Source of the DNA: Siphonodentalium dalli
Taxonomy: Eukaryota > Mollusca > Scaphopoda > Gadilida > Siphonodentaliidae
Direction: 5' to 3'
Length of the DNA stretch: 64,000 nucleotides
Assembly (NCBI GenBank): GCA_032622095.1
Contig: CP136062.1
Location: forward strand, 161,756,875 to 161,820,874
Both the position numbers and the translations under genes were made by a program. Below, one piece after another: positions 35,694-47,714 of this stretch; the first letter of the stretch is position 1, and each line of letters begins with the position of its first letter. A model generated the notes under the pieces. It ran no database searches. It saw only the letters and a program-made list of their open reading frames with translations, and was not told where the DNA came from.

Positions 35694-36364
35694 GTCGGGT
35701 TAACATGGAGATTTTACTGATAATGTCGCCAAAATGAAACAACGTGTATGTTGCATCAATGAGGTCAACACGGAACAAAAATGAAAGGAAACATTTGACT
35801 GATAATGTCAAAATACATGTGTGCAGCTACGGTAACAGTCATTGACCTGCTCCAAATATCCTTTCTTAGTCTTGCTTGTTGAATATTAATGTGGCTTATG
35901 TCAAAGTCATCGTCATAAATGAGCGAGCAGACGACGTGCTGTCTGTTATTTTATAGGTCTGTAAAACTCGAAGCCGATTTACGCTTCTTTGTTCGGCTAA
36001 TTCAATATTCTATCATCATCTCTTGTTAACAGCATGGACACCATTTTATGGGACAGATTTCGCTATGTTAATGAATATGCTGTAGATTGTGTGTTTTGGT
36101 GGTCACATATATTGCACATAGTGAAATTAGTCTAACATGATGGGATTTTATCGTCATTTTTAATACGAAGATCATTTCTTTCTTTTTTAAATTGGGACAC
36201 GAATTCGGCCACTGTTTTAATGCACATATTAACAAACATCTAAACAATCAAAAGAATTCCCACCAATGTGACATATATGTCGGATATAGTATGCGCATCT
36301 GCACACAGTTGACATCCTTCAAGATTCACAGTCGTTTCTTGGAGGACAGATTAAATCATGATGC
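35694..36364. other. Non-coding; downstream flank of the channel gene
   Basis: Follows the stop codon of the minus-strand channel gene, so it probably holds its 3' untranslated region. I could not place a polyadenylation signal with confidence. Confidence 0.4.
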
Positions 36365-39300
36365 TTAGTATTTTACAGCACCGTCATCCAGTTTGAATTT
36401 CTCGACGCGTGTGAACACCGAAACTTGCTTTTTCTCTTCTTTTTCTTCCATGCAGACCTTGTATCGATGGATGGTATATCTCGTTCCGAAATTATTGGCG
36501 ATAACTGCGACTGGCATTGCAAGAATCAGCAGACCCGTTAATGCACACATACATCCAACAATACGTCCACATACAGACTGCGGGGCGTAGTCGCCATAGC
36601 CAACGGTTGTCATGGTGACTACAGTCCACCACAAAGCGACGAACATGTCGGGAAAGCTGTCGCGTTCTGGAAAGTCGCAGGCAAAGACGAATGACGCATA
36701 CACGAACACACAGATACAGAATGACGCAAGGAGTAAAAGTAGCTCGCGTAAACTCGATTTAATAGCGAGAACAAGGATTTTGAGACCTGGCAAATGAGCG
36801 GACAACTTGAAAAAGTACAACAGACGTAAATGTGCTGCTGCTGACAACGCTACGAATACAGCTCTGTGAGTGACGTCCTGTATGAACATCCGAAAGTAGT
36901 TCACCTCAATAAACCACTGGCTAAAGGTGCAAACGATTATCCCAGGTTCCATAATGTTCATTGGCTGCTTGAAGAATTTTACTTTATTGGGGCAGACGAC
37001 AAGTCTTGAAGAAAATTCGACAGCGAAGAACACATAACAGAATCTATTGAAGTAAATGACCCACTTCGGGAATGATGACGTCAGAAGCATCAGTAGTTTC
37101 GGATGGGTGATATTTAGCGAGCTGATGTATGCCTTCTGCGCTCGACTAACGTCTAATCTGAAGGATTCACTCGTCTGTGCACAGAATGTCATGAAGGTCA
37201 ACAGCGTAAGAAGGAGGTACAGGTAGCTCCAAACCTAGAATTGAATCAACAGAAGTCGCAGATTTACACAGTATGTGAGTTGTTCATGTCTAATTCTATG
37301 TTTATGTTACAATTGAAACCACGCAATGTGAATTGATTTAAATGAGTACAAAAGCTAACATTAAGTACCTATCAATTTCTAAGTCTGTTGTAATTTCCTA
37401 TAACTGGAACCTTATAATTCAGGTGTCGATAGATGTCGTTTTAGTCAATAAACTTGGCAGTACTTTAAGACAATGTTCATTAATCAAACGAAAAGATCTC
37501 TTGGGATAACATTCTATTCAGTTGCAAACTCCATAAATTGGCACAGGGGATAAATCATTGCTACAGCAGCGATTAAAGTGAATCCCAAGGATGGATGAAT
37601 TACATATGAACATAAATTAATCGACATATTTATGTAAATGCTAAAAGGAGTCTTAAGGTATAACAAAACCTCTCCAATATGGACTCCGAGAACAAGTTGA
37701 ATAAATTTTAAAATAGAAAATAAATGACACAAACGTTATAGGAGTTGTTAAAAACATCTATGCATGCATTATATTCAGCAAATAACACTTTACCTGTGAT
37801 ATAAGTTGGAAACACGTGCTACTTTCTTAACAATTGAAATCCGACTTTGTGCGCACGCACATGTTTCGTAGTTGGGCAATTTCCATTAAGAAAAGTAAAT
37901 CCTGATTTGAGATATCTCTATCCACAATGTTTTGTCGAGAAGCCCATACATTATGCCACAAAACATGAATTTATTCTCATGTTTTTAAAGTGAGTGTTTG
38001 AAATTTGAAATGTCGCATCCAGGTGACATCCAAACAGCTCTGTTTGACTATCATTGTATTCAGTTTATTTCTGCTAGTGGGAATTCATTGAGCAATCTCT
38101 TGATCAATGCTGATTGGGATTTGGACCAGGTTGGCTATGATAAAGTGTATGCTTGGACAGTTGGTGAGTCTGGCCCAATGTGTAAACAAGACACTACAGC
38201 CGGTGCCAAACATAGCTGTTTACTTTCTGGTGAAATTGAGTCACGACTCACAAAATTGAAAATTGAAATTAAATAAGTTTTAGTACTATAAAATGTGGAT
38301 TTCTCAACAAAACATTTCTTATGGAGTTATTCTTAATCAAAATATACTTTCGTTTATGGCAATTATCTGTCTGCTATGTATGTACATGCGATCAAAGTCT
38401 GATTTCGGTTGGTAAGTAAGTGCTACATATTTTTAAACTCTGCTTCCAGTATAGTGCTATTTACTACATATAAAGAGGATCTCCAACGAGTTATGCTGGG
38501 ATATAAGATTTTTGTTGATAAATTTGATTCAGAAGGAGTCGTAGACGAGTTGTGAATCAAATTTATGAAACGAGTTTCATAAAATCGTATACCCCAACAT
38601 AACGAGTCGAAGATCTTGTATATCACATGAAATAAACTAAAATCTTTAAAAGCTGAAAAATGCTTGCAAAATGCATACATGCACGCCGTTGACTGAGACG
38701 CCGCCCAGCCGTATACGGCAGTATTGCGCGCTCTCGCTGGCGACTAAACATATAGTCCCTCAAATTGCCTCTTTGTTTGTGTGCCTATTTTCGTTAGTGC
38801 AAGTTGTCGAAGTCGGACAAGAATTTAACTTTATTGAACAAACGATGCATTTTTGCAATGTCTCGTGTTGGTATCAAGCGCGGCTTTTCGAAATAGTATG
38901 AAATTATGAATCCGCACGGCAACTTTGTTGGTGCGATGTCAAGTATCCCGGGAAGCACGCGCCTATTCCATCACTAGTGAGCTATAAGGACATATATAAT
39001 GACCTTTTTAATTATATAATAGGGGTTTCATGTGAAATAATAAGATTGCTAGTTGTTTTCTGCGAATTTGCGAATTTTTTGACATTTGTTATACTTTTCT
39101 ACCAATTTAAAAATTTGATAAACATATCCCTGGGGGCCATATTGGATTGCTTGTGTTAAGCCTTAAACCATATATAGACACGAACTCTCGGTTTTTTCGA
39201 GCACAATGGACCAGAACAAGTTTGACAGTCACACCCAGACAGTTTTTACAATTGTGGAACGGTCTGTTCTTGAAGAGTGTGGTTAGATTTCATTTAAAAA

Positions 39301-41369
39301 ATGGAGTAACATTCAAGTTAAAGTTGAACATTTGCGCTTAAAGGGACTTAAGTCCGTCGAAGTGGGTTCATGCGAAATAACAGACTGTAAAACAACTACC
39401 ATCAACAAGACAGTATATGGAAAATAGATTGACTTTGTTCTTTGTTAATCAAAACTTGACGGTAAACACTGGAAAAGGTCAAAGCATTGAAAATTACTCT
39501 GAAAATTATAATTCAGACTAAAATATGAATCGTACGTGAAATGAAGTGGAGCAACCACACAGTATGGGGTGCCTCAAATTTGCCTTTTATCGGCGACATA
39601 ACGCTAAGAATAATGTATGTAACATCATGCAGTGATCCTGACTGAGACGACATGACAAGGTCTACTTGTGGATTGTGCAAGCTTGTCTGGATTCTGGCCC
39701 GCAAATCCAATATGACGTAAATAACCGTGTCATAACGTCTTCGCTGGTTTTCAATAAGCTAACCAACGAAATTGTTCTAAATGCATGAAACTAATAGGAA
39801 TTGTTTCGTAAGTTGTGAAGTATACATGTAATTTCATTTTCATCACGATGGTTCATTCCCGATTCCGCGCTTTGGCAATCTCCACACAGCTAGTCACGTG
39901 ACAATTTGTCCAAATTACATACCCGCGCCTGCGAAATTTCGTTATTCGAAAAATATCAATATAATATAAGAGCAAAGTTTGTCACTTTCTCCACGTTCTT
40001 ATTGGTTATGTTTGTTACAGACTTTTATATTTTTTTCACATTTACCTCCCTTTAATTGGTAAATTTATTTACTCAAAGTTAATGATATGATTGGCGTCTG
40101 AAGGGACCCAATTCGAATTTCGGAATCTAAACTTCTCAAGTTCGCACAAGGGTCCTATATCATACAATACAATTCTTGTAATATGGGAGTTCCTTTGTAA
40201 TTTACTAATTTTATAATACAAAATTTATGTTGTACAGTATGCGACTGAATTACTACTAGTAGCGTGTATTTCTTTCATTTTTGATAGGGATTTAGCATAT
40301 GGAACCATATTCTACGGAAGACCGGATGCCACAAACTCCCAGAACTCCAAAAAGACAATTAGCAAGCTGTCAACTTCCACAAGGAAAGCCTAAGTTATAT
40401 TCCGCAAGTCCACTTGAGCTATATCACTCATATTCCATGTACCCACCCCATATCACCCTATATAACGGCAACTGACCAAACATCTAATCACTCATGTATT
40501 TCCCGCGAAATCCGTATATTATCTGCTTATAATATAATTTGTTTTTATGTTAATAATCTGCTTAGAATCGTCTCATTTTGAGTCGATAATACGCTGAAAA
40601 TAAGAGCATTTCAATCACATTTATCGACTCATGATGAGGCGATTCTAAGCAGATTATGTGCGGACAATGCTACGGCTTTTCGGGTGTACGCTCATTAATA
40701 TATGTGTTTTCACTGCTGTGGCCCGCGCCATATAACGGATATGAGTCCATGAGCTTATTTCAGAATCATATATTCACATTATGTACCTATTTCAACTATA
40801 GGTTGATTGTGTGCGTATTTGCGCGAGGATATGTTGTTGAGGTTTATTCTAATCGACAAATTCTGCGCAACTCAAACCACCGTATTTGTAATTTTCTATA
40901 GTAAAGGGCCCTAGTCTATGGGGACATGTCTCACCTTCGCCGCAATAGACGAGCTAGCGTCATCAAGGAACGACCATATCTTCGTTCTCGTAGACAATAC
41001 TCCGGCAATTCCAGATGGTGGTTTTCCATTGAAATGCGAAACTTCGTCCAAGGCTGCAATGTTATCAGTAGCAGAGAACAGTGCCTTCCAGCAACACGGA
41101 GCTATTTCTCGTTCGAACACGCCCCAAAACTGCAGTTCATCTCGCATCAGGTCTCCGCACACATTGCTCGGCACATGGAGCTTACCTGTCCGATAGTAAT
41201 CCAGAACAGCTTGGAACACATGCGGATTCCTGTCGAAAAATAGGCTCCCTTCTGCGACAGGCTTTTTTGAAATCGCTCGTATAATATCATCGCATGCCGA
41301 CTTTTCCAGAGTCTTCCGCGTTGCTTGAAATATGTTCCCTCCGACATTCAAACTAACTACATCCGCCAT
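36365..41369 (-). CDS. Kv3/Shaw-like potassium channel subunit, two exons, 434 aa
   Basis: Exon 1 is 41369-40935 (145 codons) and exon 2 is 37234-36365 (289 codons plus TAA). The donor AAG|GTGAGA and acceptor TTCTAG|GTTTGG join in phase 0, making a continuous SSIAAK-VWSYLY junction as in the conserved Kv stretch before S1. Exon 1 encodes the T1 tetramerisation domain (about residues 3-95): VSLNVGG, FFDRNPHVFQ, YYRTGKLH. Its zinc site H65-X5-C71-X20-C92-C93 is intact. Exon 2 holds S1 (~147-166), S2 (~201-226), S3, S4 (~276-288), S5, the pore with TMTTVGYGDYAP (GYGD at 357-360) and S6. S6 and pore flanks (CALTGLLILAMP, NNFG) are nearest Kv3/Shaw. Oddities: S4 keeps only the R3 and K5 equivalents (R282, K288), while R1, R2, R4 and R6 positions read S, A, Y and A; the S6 PVP hinge is PVA (386-388); the S3 Asp position is Glu. 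It probably sits in the plasma membrane, and a silent or modifier role is my inference. The start is the ATG just before VVSLNVGG. Confidence 0.9.
37998..38276 (+). other. Doubtful 92-codon reading frame in the intron
   Basis: Opposite strand to the channel gene. The translation is compositionally protein-like (NLLINADWDLDQVGYDK, VYAWTVGESGPMC), with an ATG and a TAA. No family was recognised. It could be a retroposed fragment or chance. Confidence 0.2.
38470..38625. repeat. Foldback MITE, copy 2 (in the channel intron)
   Basis: Ends AAAGAGGATCTCCAACGAGT and CATAACGAGTCGAAGATCTT. Same family and arm order as 16121-16269, with a slightly different centre. Confidence 0.8.
40553..40656. repeat. 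Hairpin in the channel intron
   Basis: ATAATCTGCTTAGAATCGTC (40553) pairs with GGCGATTCTAAGCAGATTAT (ending 40656), and the inner GAGTCGATAA pairs with TTATCGACTC. The loop is about 30 bp. Confidence 0.85.
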
Positions 41370-42153
41370 AGCTTTGTTACATTTATGTGTGCCGTTGTCC
41401 TGTGACCACGGTAGTGATCAAGCTTTGATACTACTTGACTGTCTGGTACGGAGGCTGATGACAGAGCCATTCAAAACAACACCACGCAAACAAATGTGTT
41501 CAATGCTGTGGATATATTGGCCTTTTAGTCAGGGACCGAACAAATATTTGACAAAAAGCCTAGTTAGGGGGGATGTGTATTGAATCAGGTCCGGGTCGAT
41601 TTTATACGGATCTCGATGTTTGAAGGTTCTGGTGCTATCTCGTTTATCATCAATATGACGGCCTGTTGGTCGATTTTAAACTGGCGAGGTTATATTTCTG
41701 TTTAGCTTTTAATAATTGCGACAACGCAGTTCGCTTTTGGCTGGGATGTATTAAAATAACTAATGTTTGAGTTCCTTGTAATTATGATATGTCCACGAAG
41801 GCCGCATTGGGTTGCGAGTGTCCGGCGCGCGTATCCCTTGATAATGGGAACTCGCGATAATGACTTTTAATTGCTTGCACTTAGCTTTTGTAGCACCACA
41901 TTTGCTCAATTTCTAGCTCTGATAACAACTCTATACTTGTCCCATACTAAGCATGCAAGCTCTTGTTATGTTTAAGGACTTTATTTCCGAAAATGTATGA
42001 ACATAGATGGTATAGAAAATGTGACCTTGCCTCAATAATATTCCGTATTTTTTTACTTGTACGTCGGTTTTATCATCACCTGTTAAATATACACAATCCG
42101 ATGCAATGGCCCCCGTATCATCATGTGCCATCACCAACAACATTTCTTCAAAA
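41370..42153. other. Non-coding; upstream flank of the channel gene
   Basis: Lies 5' of the minus-strand channel start and probably contains its 5' UTR and promoter. I see no clear TATA box. No other gene is supported. Confidence 0.4.
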
Positions 42154-42400
42154 GACGCTTTAGTTATCTGAATCGATTACCAAATAAAAAAAATATTATC
42201 AACTGTGGTATAAAATGTTCCGAAACGTGTTATATATCAACATTTTGTTGAACGCAATTTGGTATCGAGAGTGTTGGTCGGCTCCTCGAATATTTACTAA
42301 GCCGCCAAATATTCCAGGTGGTGAAAAATAACAGATTTCAAAAATAGATATATGATAACTCTGAACTATTAGGCCACGGGCCAAGACCACGAACATCTAA
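42154..42400. repeat. Short relative of the 9539-11432 element
   Basis: CGCTTTAGTTATCTGAATCG through CAACATTTTGTTGAACGCAA matches 9621-9720. ATAACAGATTTCAAAAATAG and GATAACTCTGA match 11320-11360. The two parts are adjacent here, so this copy lacks the LTR-like insertion. The TIR ends are lost. Confidence 0.65.
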
Positions 42401-43990
42401 AACCGGTACCACATTAGGGACAAATTATCGTGTTTAAAAAAAAAATACAATACCTACTGATCAATTTAAAGTATGATAGACATGTTCTTAATGCAGCGTT
42501 CTGGTAATAGTTTGATTTTGAAGATGGATGCTCTCTAATAAAAGTTTCAGTTTTCAGATTATACAAGACCGCAACTGTCCGAACATTATTTACCGAGTGC
42601 CCAAGCCCAAATGTGACTCCCCATTGGCATTGAGTGCTTCTAAGTCACCGGCCTTTCCTAACCTGAAGGAGGCGTTGGGGTAATCCGCAAGTACGGTAGA
42701 CTCCAAGACAACGACCTCTTGTGTGATTTGTGAACGGGGGATTCGCATTTCCATGTGATTAATTCTGAGTTAACAAGATGTGGGTGGCCTGAATATGTTT
42801 CTCCAAATAGATAAAGTTTGTTTTTCCTTTTCCTCCTTTCGATGGGTACCGACAGCTCCTATTCTATCCCTAGGGTTTCGTTTGAGAGAAGTCGAGATTA
42901 CTAATGCACTTGCCAATTGTGACCAAGGCCCACCCCGTATTGAGAGCCCAGAAGTTTGTTGTGAATGAGTTTCCGAAGGCCACATTTATTATTGTAAATC
43001 TTACGCCGAATGAGGCCTGTTGGTCCGGTTTGCTCCCCATGCGGTGTGTGGCTCGGTGGGTTTCGACCAGAACAGCAGATGCCGGTAGTGGGTAGACCCA
43101 GACTATGACAGACATCTGGTGGCGGATGGATGTGATGAGCTCAACGGAATACGACTTGGGAAGCAGGTGCTGGTGGTATGTCGGCCCATGCATCCGGCGG
43201 TGAATGGAAGTGATGGGCTCAAGCGGTAGACACTGGTGGTGCATCGGCCCAGCATCCGTTGGAATGCATGTGACGCATGGGTGTGGTCCATGAGTCCGTT
43301 GCGAACCAGCAGGCCCATCATCTGGCTATGTGACCGCCCTGGGGCTGAAACGATAAAGCAGACAAGCACAGCGAGGGAATTGAAGACATCAGCATCAGCA
43401 ACGTGGGCAATGTTTTTTTCTCCTGGGAACCGGCGGGATGATGTTGCAGTTGCAGGCAGCAAGCAGAAATAATCCGGGGGGGGCCCAGCCCAGCGGTGGG
43501 CAAGGAACCACGAGTAACAGCTGGTGCAGAATGAGCAGCGGGTGAATCATAAACAACGTGTGAAGCATGAGCAGCGGGTGAAGCATGAGCAGCGGGTGAA
43601 GCATGAGCAGCGTTTAAGCACAAGCAGCGGTGAGCAATGAGCCATGATAAGCGGTGAGCAGCAAGCGGCGAACAGCGAGCGAAGCGGGTCCCTTCGCTGG
43701 AAGGCTGGGTCTGCATTATACGGGTGTGATTGGTGCAGCGGAACTCACGGCACTACGCAGATTCACTGGATGTATGCCTGATGGTTATGTGAACGATGAG
43801 CAACGGTGAACCAGAACAAGTTTGGCGATTGTTGCCGCGGCTATGGCACGAATGGAAGCCATGGTGAGTGGTGTTGGCTAGCGCTGGTTGTGACGCGCAA
43901 AACGGGGTCGCTATGAGCGGACGGGTAGGCGGTGCGGAGGCGAGGCTTGCCACGGTGGTGGGAACGGGCTGGATTGTGGTATACGCACAG
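42401..43990. other. Non-coding, GC-richer stretch with short tandem repeats
   Basis: From about 42.9 kb the sequence is visibly GC-richer than its surroundings. It includes an imperfect tandem around 43119-43260 (TGCTGGTGGTATGTCGGCCC and TGGTGGTGCATCGGCCCAGC) and an 18-bp minisatellite. Several frames are open, but their translations are repetitive (for example LLMLHPLLMLHP) and show no domain. Confidence 0.45.
43532..43613. repeat. 18-bp minisatellite
   Basis: Three to four copies of GAGCAGCGGGTGAAGCAT with slight variants. Confidence 0.85.
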
Positions 43991-44073
43991 GCAAAAGTGT
44001 GAAACATTGAAACAAAATTGAATTTTCTATAAACAATTGACTGCCTATATGTGGGTGAAACTTGCAATTACAG

Positions 44074-45440
44074 AGCAATACAACTGATAGCTGTGGTGCT
44101 AATAATATTAATAATCCTGAAACTTATGACATATTTTCACGACACATTCGTGCAGTAAACTCTGATAATAGAACATATATATTACCATTTATCCACACAG
44201 GGATTTAGCAATGGTACAAGAAAACATATTATGATTTAGAATATAACAAGATCTCCAAAATTGAATGAATGCCCACACGTGGAGCAGAAGTATGTCATGC
44301 ATAAAAATAAAACTGATGTGATGTCAACAAAAGTGATGCGGTTGTATTCGGAATACATGAGCTGGCTCGTGGTGGTGTCTGATACCACCCGGTCTACGTG
44401 GTGGAGATGGTGGACCCGCCCTACATGTATGTACTATGGACTTCGTTTTGGATAATTTAACAACTGTTTCAACTGGACTCTATGAGGGTGTCACCCACTA
44501 CACGCTTAATCACGAATACCAGATATAATAGAGGTGTGAATCCTGCGTACCAGATAATAAACTACAGAATACAAGTCATAGTTATTCTACACTAATATAA
44601 TTTTCACACATTTGCTGATGTAATGTTCACACCTTCAACATATCACGATGTATGATACTGAATTACGTCAGAATATGCCATTTTGGCTAAGAAACAATCA
44701 AATGTGAGCAAATGGTGATATAAAAGCTGCGTACCAGTCTTGTTGAGTCATGAAAACCGGTTAAACGGGCATATGAATCCCAGGCATCAGTTAGCAGAGG
44801 GTGTGAATCCTGAGTACCAGTTAACAGAGGGGTGTGAATCATGAATACCGGTTAACAGAGGGTGTGAATCCTGAGTACCAGTTAACAGAGGGGTGTGAAT
44901 CCTGAGTACCAGTTAACAGAGGGTGTGAATCCTGAGTACTGCCTGGAAATGGCATGAAACCCGTGTACCAACAGATGGGGTGACACCCTCCTCTATCTTA
45001 CCGACCTGACATTTATCAACAATTCGGCTCATTTAGAAAGATTTCTGTGAATCAAGAACCTGAAAAAAACATGGAAAATTAAAACAAGAGGCATATACTG
45101 GATGGCGTCAAACTGTATGCACCTTGCTCAATTACAAAGAACTCGGTTTGTTCAAGAGCTCAGGAAATATATTACCGTAGATACATATGGATGGTGTGGC
45201 AACTCAGAATGCAAATGGAACAACCCGACATGCCTGAATTTACTGAAGGAATACACATTTAAGTTAGCTCTGGAGAGTGCATGGGGTGTGTGCAGATTAT
45301 GTAAGCGAGAGACGTTATGATGCTTTACCTGACAGAGTTATCCCCCTTGTGGTGGGTGGAGCTCACTATACAGCTATGTTTCATCCAGGGTCTTATAATA
45401 ATGCTACGCATTTCATAGTGCGAAAGACATGGCAGTACGA
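44074..45440 (+). pseudogene. Alpha-1,3-fucosyltransferase (GT10) cassette 1, broken
   Basis: Begins after a TTACAG acceptor-like site. The upstream part reads NNPETYDIFSRHIRAVNSD, then RTYILPFIHTG, a possible stem region. The following CPHVEQK region is frameshifted. A 507-bp TIR element (44484-44990) splits the gene just after the FNWTL-equivalent motif. Downstream, RGIYWMASNCMHLAQLQR and VDTYGWCGNSECKWNNP are intact. A further frameshift near 45275 precedes CADYVSERRYDALPDRVIP, then GGAHYTAMFHPGSY. These are the conserved GDP-fucose-binding motifs of GT10 enzymes, which normally act in the Golgi. At least three lesions make it a pseudogene. Confidence 0.82.
44484..44990. mobile_element. 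TIR element with 6-bp target duplication, inside cassette 1
   Basis: The ends GAGGGTGTCACCCA and TGGGGTGACACCCTC are inverted repeats. CTCTAT flanks both sides (44478-44483 and 44991-44996), where the uninterrupted cassettes have it once. The interior includes about five 30-31-bp tandem units with GTGTGAATCCTGAGTACCAG. No transposase. The orthologous insertion is at 48737-49210. Confidence 0.9.
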
Positions 45441-45448
45441 CTTTACAG

Positions 45449-46330
45449 AGCGATGTATGAAACTGATAACTGTGGTGCTAATAATTTTAATAACCCTGCA
45501 TCTTGTGACATTTTCACGATACGTTCATTAAGTAAACTCTGATTATTGAAAATATATTACCATTTATCCACACAGGGAGTTCAGCAATGGTACGAACACA
45601 ATATTCTGATTTGGAATAAACCAATATCTCCAATATTTAATAAATGCCCACACGTGGAGCAGAAGTGTGCCATGCATAAAAATAAAAGTGATGTCAACAA
45701 TAGGGTTGCATTTGTATTCGGAATAAGTCAGCTGTCTCATGATGGTGTCTGGTACCATTTTGTAAACAATGTTTTCCCATCTGTGAGACTTCCACATCAT
45801 GTGTACGTTATTGAGATGGTTGATCCGCCCTACAATGTTCTCCGTTTTGCGTCATTTAACAACTTTTTCAACTGGACTCTATCTTACCGATCCGACTCTG
45901 ACATTTACCAACAATTCGGCTCATTTAGAAAGTTTTCTGTGAATCAAGAACCTGAAAAACCATGGAAAATGAAAACAAGAGGCATATACTGGATGGCGTC
46001 AAACTGTATGCACCTTGCTCAATTACAACGAACTCGGTTTGTTCAAGAGCTCAGGAAATATATTACCGTAGATACATATGGATGGTGTGGTGACTCAGAA
46101 TGAAAATGGAACAACCCGACATGCCTGAATTTACTGAAGGAATACACATTTAAGTTAGCTCTGGAGAGTGCATGGGGTGTGTGCAGATTATGTAAGCGAG
46201 AGACGTTATGATGCTTTACCTGACAGAGTTATCCCCCTTGTGGTGGGTGGAGCTCACTATACAGCTATGTTTCATCCAGGGTCTTATAATAATGCTACGC
46301 ATTTCATAGTGCGAAAGACATGTCAGTACG
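45449..46330 (+). pseudogene. Alpha-1,3-fucosyltransferase (GT10) cassette 2, broken
   Basis: The catalytic-domain frame is open from about 45546 with QQWYEHNILIW, CPHVEQKC, HHVYVIEMVDPP, FNWTLSYRSDSDIYQQFGSF and RGIYWMASNCMHLAQLQR. A TGC to TGA nonsense change at 46101-46103 truncates it after YGWCGDSE. A frameshift before HGVCADYVSERRYDAL is shared with cassette 1. The unit repeats the next cassette at a spacing of 891 bp. An in-frame stop also lies upstream, before KIYYHLSTQG, unless the CACACAG at 45569-45575 is used as a splice acceptor. Confidence 0.85.
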
Positions 46331-46339
46331 ACTTTACAG

Positions 46340-47315
46340 AGCGATGTATGAAACTGATAACTGTGGTGCTAATAATTTCAATAACCCAGCATCTTTTGAC
46401 ATTTTCACGATACGTTCATTAAGTAAACTCTGATTATTGAAAATATATTACCATTTATCCACACAGGGAGTTCAGCAATGGTACGAACACAATATTCTGA
46501 TTTGGAATAAACCAATATCTCCAATATTTAATAAATGCCCACACGTGGAGCAAAAGTGTGCCATGCATAAAAATAAAAGTGATGTCAACAATAGGGTTGC
46601 ATTTGTATTCGGAATAAGTCAGCTGTCTTATGATGGTGTCTGGTACCATTTTGTAAACAATGTTTTCCCATCTGTGAGACTTCCACATCATGTGTACGTT
46701 ATTGAGATGGTTGATCCGCCCTACAATGTTCTCCGTTTTGCGTCATTTAACAACTTTTTCAACTGGACTCTATCTTACCGATCCGACTCTGACATTTACC
46801 AACAATTCGGCTCATTTAGAAAGTTTTCTGTGAATCAAGAACCTGAAAAACCATGGAAAATGAAAACAAGAGGCATATACTGGATGGCGTCAAACTTTAT
46901 GCATCTTGCTCAATTACAAAGAACTCGGTTTGTTCAAGAGCTCAGGAAATACATTACCGTAGATACATATGGATGGTGTGGTGACTCAGAATGCAAATGG
47001 AACAACCCGACATGCCTGAATTTACTGAAGGAATACAAATTTAAGTTAGCTCTAGAGAGTGGAGTGTGTGCAAAATGTGCAAGCGAGAAAAGTGATGATG
47101 CTTTACGTGACAGAGTTATCCCCCTTGTGGTGGGTGGAGCTAACTATACAGCTATGTTTCCTCCAGGGTCTTATATTAATACTATGCATCTCAAAGTGCG
47201 AAAGACATGGCAAGATACCTCTACGACATCGGTAGCAACCATTATAAATACAACCAATATTTCCAATAGACAGCAAATTTTTTGTGCATTGTTTACTGAT
47301 AATGGTCGAAACTGA
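46340..47315 (+). pseudogene. Alpha-1,3-fucosyltransferase (GT10) cassette 3, longest open frame
   Basis: The only cassette with an uninterrupted catalytic reading frame, 46437-47315. Order: NILIWNKP, CPHVEQKC, VYVIEMVDPP, FNWTLSYRSDSDI, GIYWMASN, ELRKYITVDTYGWCG, then VIPLVVGGANYTAMFPPGSY. GT10 enzymes transfer fucose from GDP-fucose to GlcNAc-containing glycans in the Golgi. There is no ATG near the frame start; the first in-frame Met is in AMHKNKSD. An N-terminal membrane anchor is absent, so an upstream exon (acceptor at 46466/46467) would be needed. The usual ENSxCxDYxTEK motif reads ESGVCAKCASEK, and the family's final ~60-80 residues are replaced by an unrelated tail. I think it is non-functional or a partial exon. 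Confidence 0.8.
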
Positions 47316-47714
47316 TCATTCATACCGACCAATTAGTTCAGCGAACATAGGGTTTGACCTAGACAAAATTTGTACAGAAATATTTTGTTAGTACAATTTA
47401 GTACACAATTCCAATCAACATATCAAAAATCCTCTGCCATATCACGTTTCATAATCGAGCATATTCTGGGATAACTGATATCGCTCATTGATCTATTATA
47501 GTTATGAGGTAGTGTTAGGTATCGGACGTATTTCGTGACAGTTTGTGGGCAAAACTGACCGAAAATTATTACTTTTGGCAATTGGACCAGTCATGGAATA
47601 TCAATGCGATCAAAATCAAAATGGACAAAATCAAATAAAATTAACATTTTGGTTAATAGTAGTCCTATAAGAGTGAACACACGCTCGAATTATGGGCGGA
47701 AGAATGACTGCGCA

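Larger units (their letters stand above)
37235..40934 (-). other. Single 3.7-kb intron of the channel gene
   Basis: Bounded by GT (40934-40933) and AG (37236-37235) on the minus strand. It contains a foldback MITE (38470-38625), a hairpin (40553-40656) and otherwise AT-rich sequence. The rest shows no supported gene apart from a doubtful plus-strand frame at 37998-38276. Confidence 0.85.
43991..47714 (+). repeat. Segmental duplication, block A (fucosyltransferase array)
   Basis: Starts near AAGTGTGAAACATTGAAAC and ends near ATCGAACACACCCA. Block B at 48248-51049 begins and ends with the same sequences at very high similarity. Block A contains three fucosyltransferase cassettes and block B two. 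Most of the ~0.9-kb length difference is one 891-bp cassette. Confidence 0.9.

Noticed and set aside
40918-41284. Three plus-strand frames of 67-105 codons over the T1 exon
   Set aside because: They are antisense to exon 1 of the channel gene, which has clear domain conservation on the minus strand.
43103-43716. Minus-strand frames of 119-132 codons in the GC-rich stretch
   Set aside because: Low-complexity (Ala/His/Ser/Leu-rich) translation of short tandem repeats with no domain.
45564-45800. 78-codon minus-strand frame recurring at 46455 and 49784
   Set aside because: Antisense shadow of the fucosyltransferase cassettes; it recurs only because the cassettes do.
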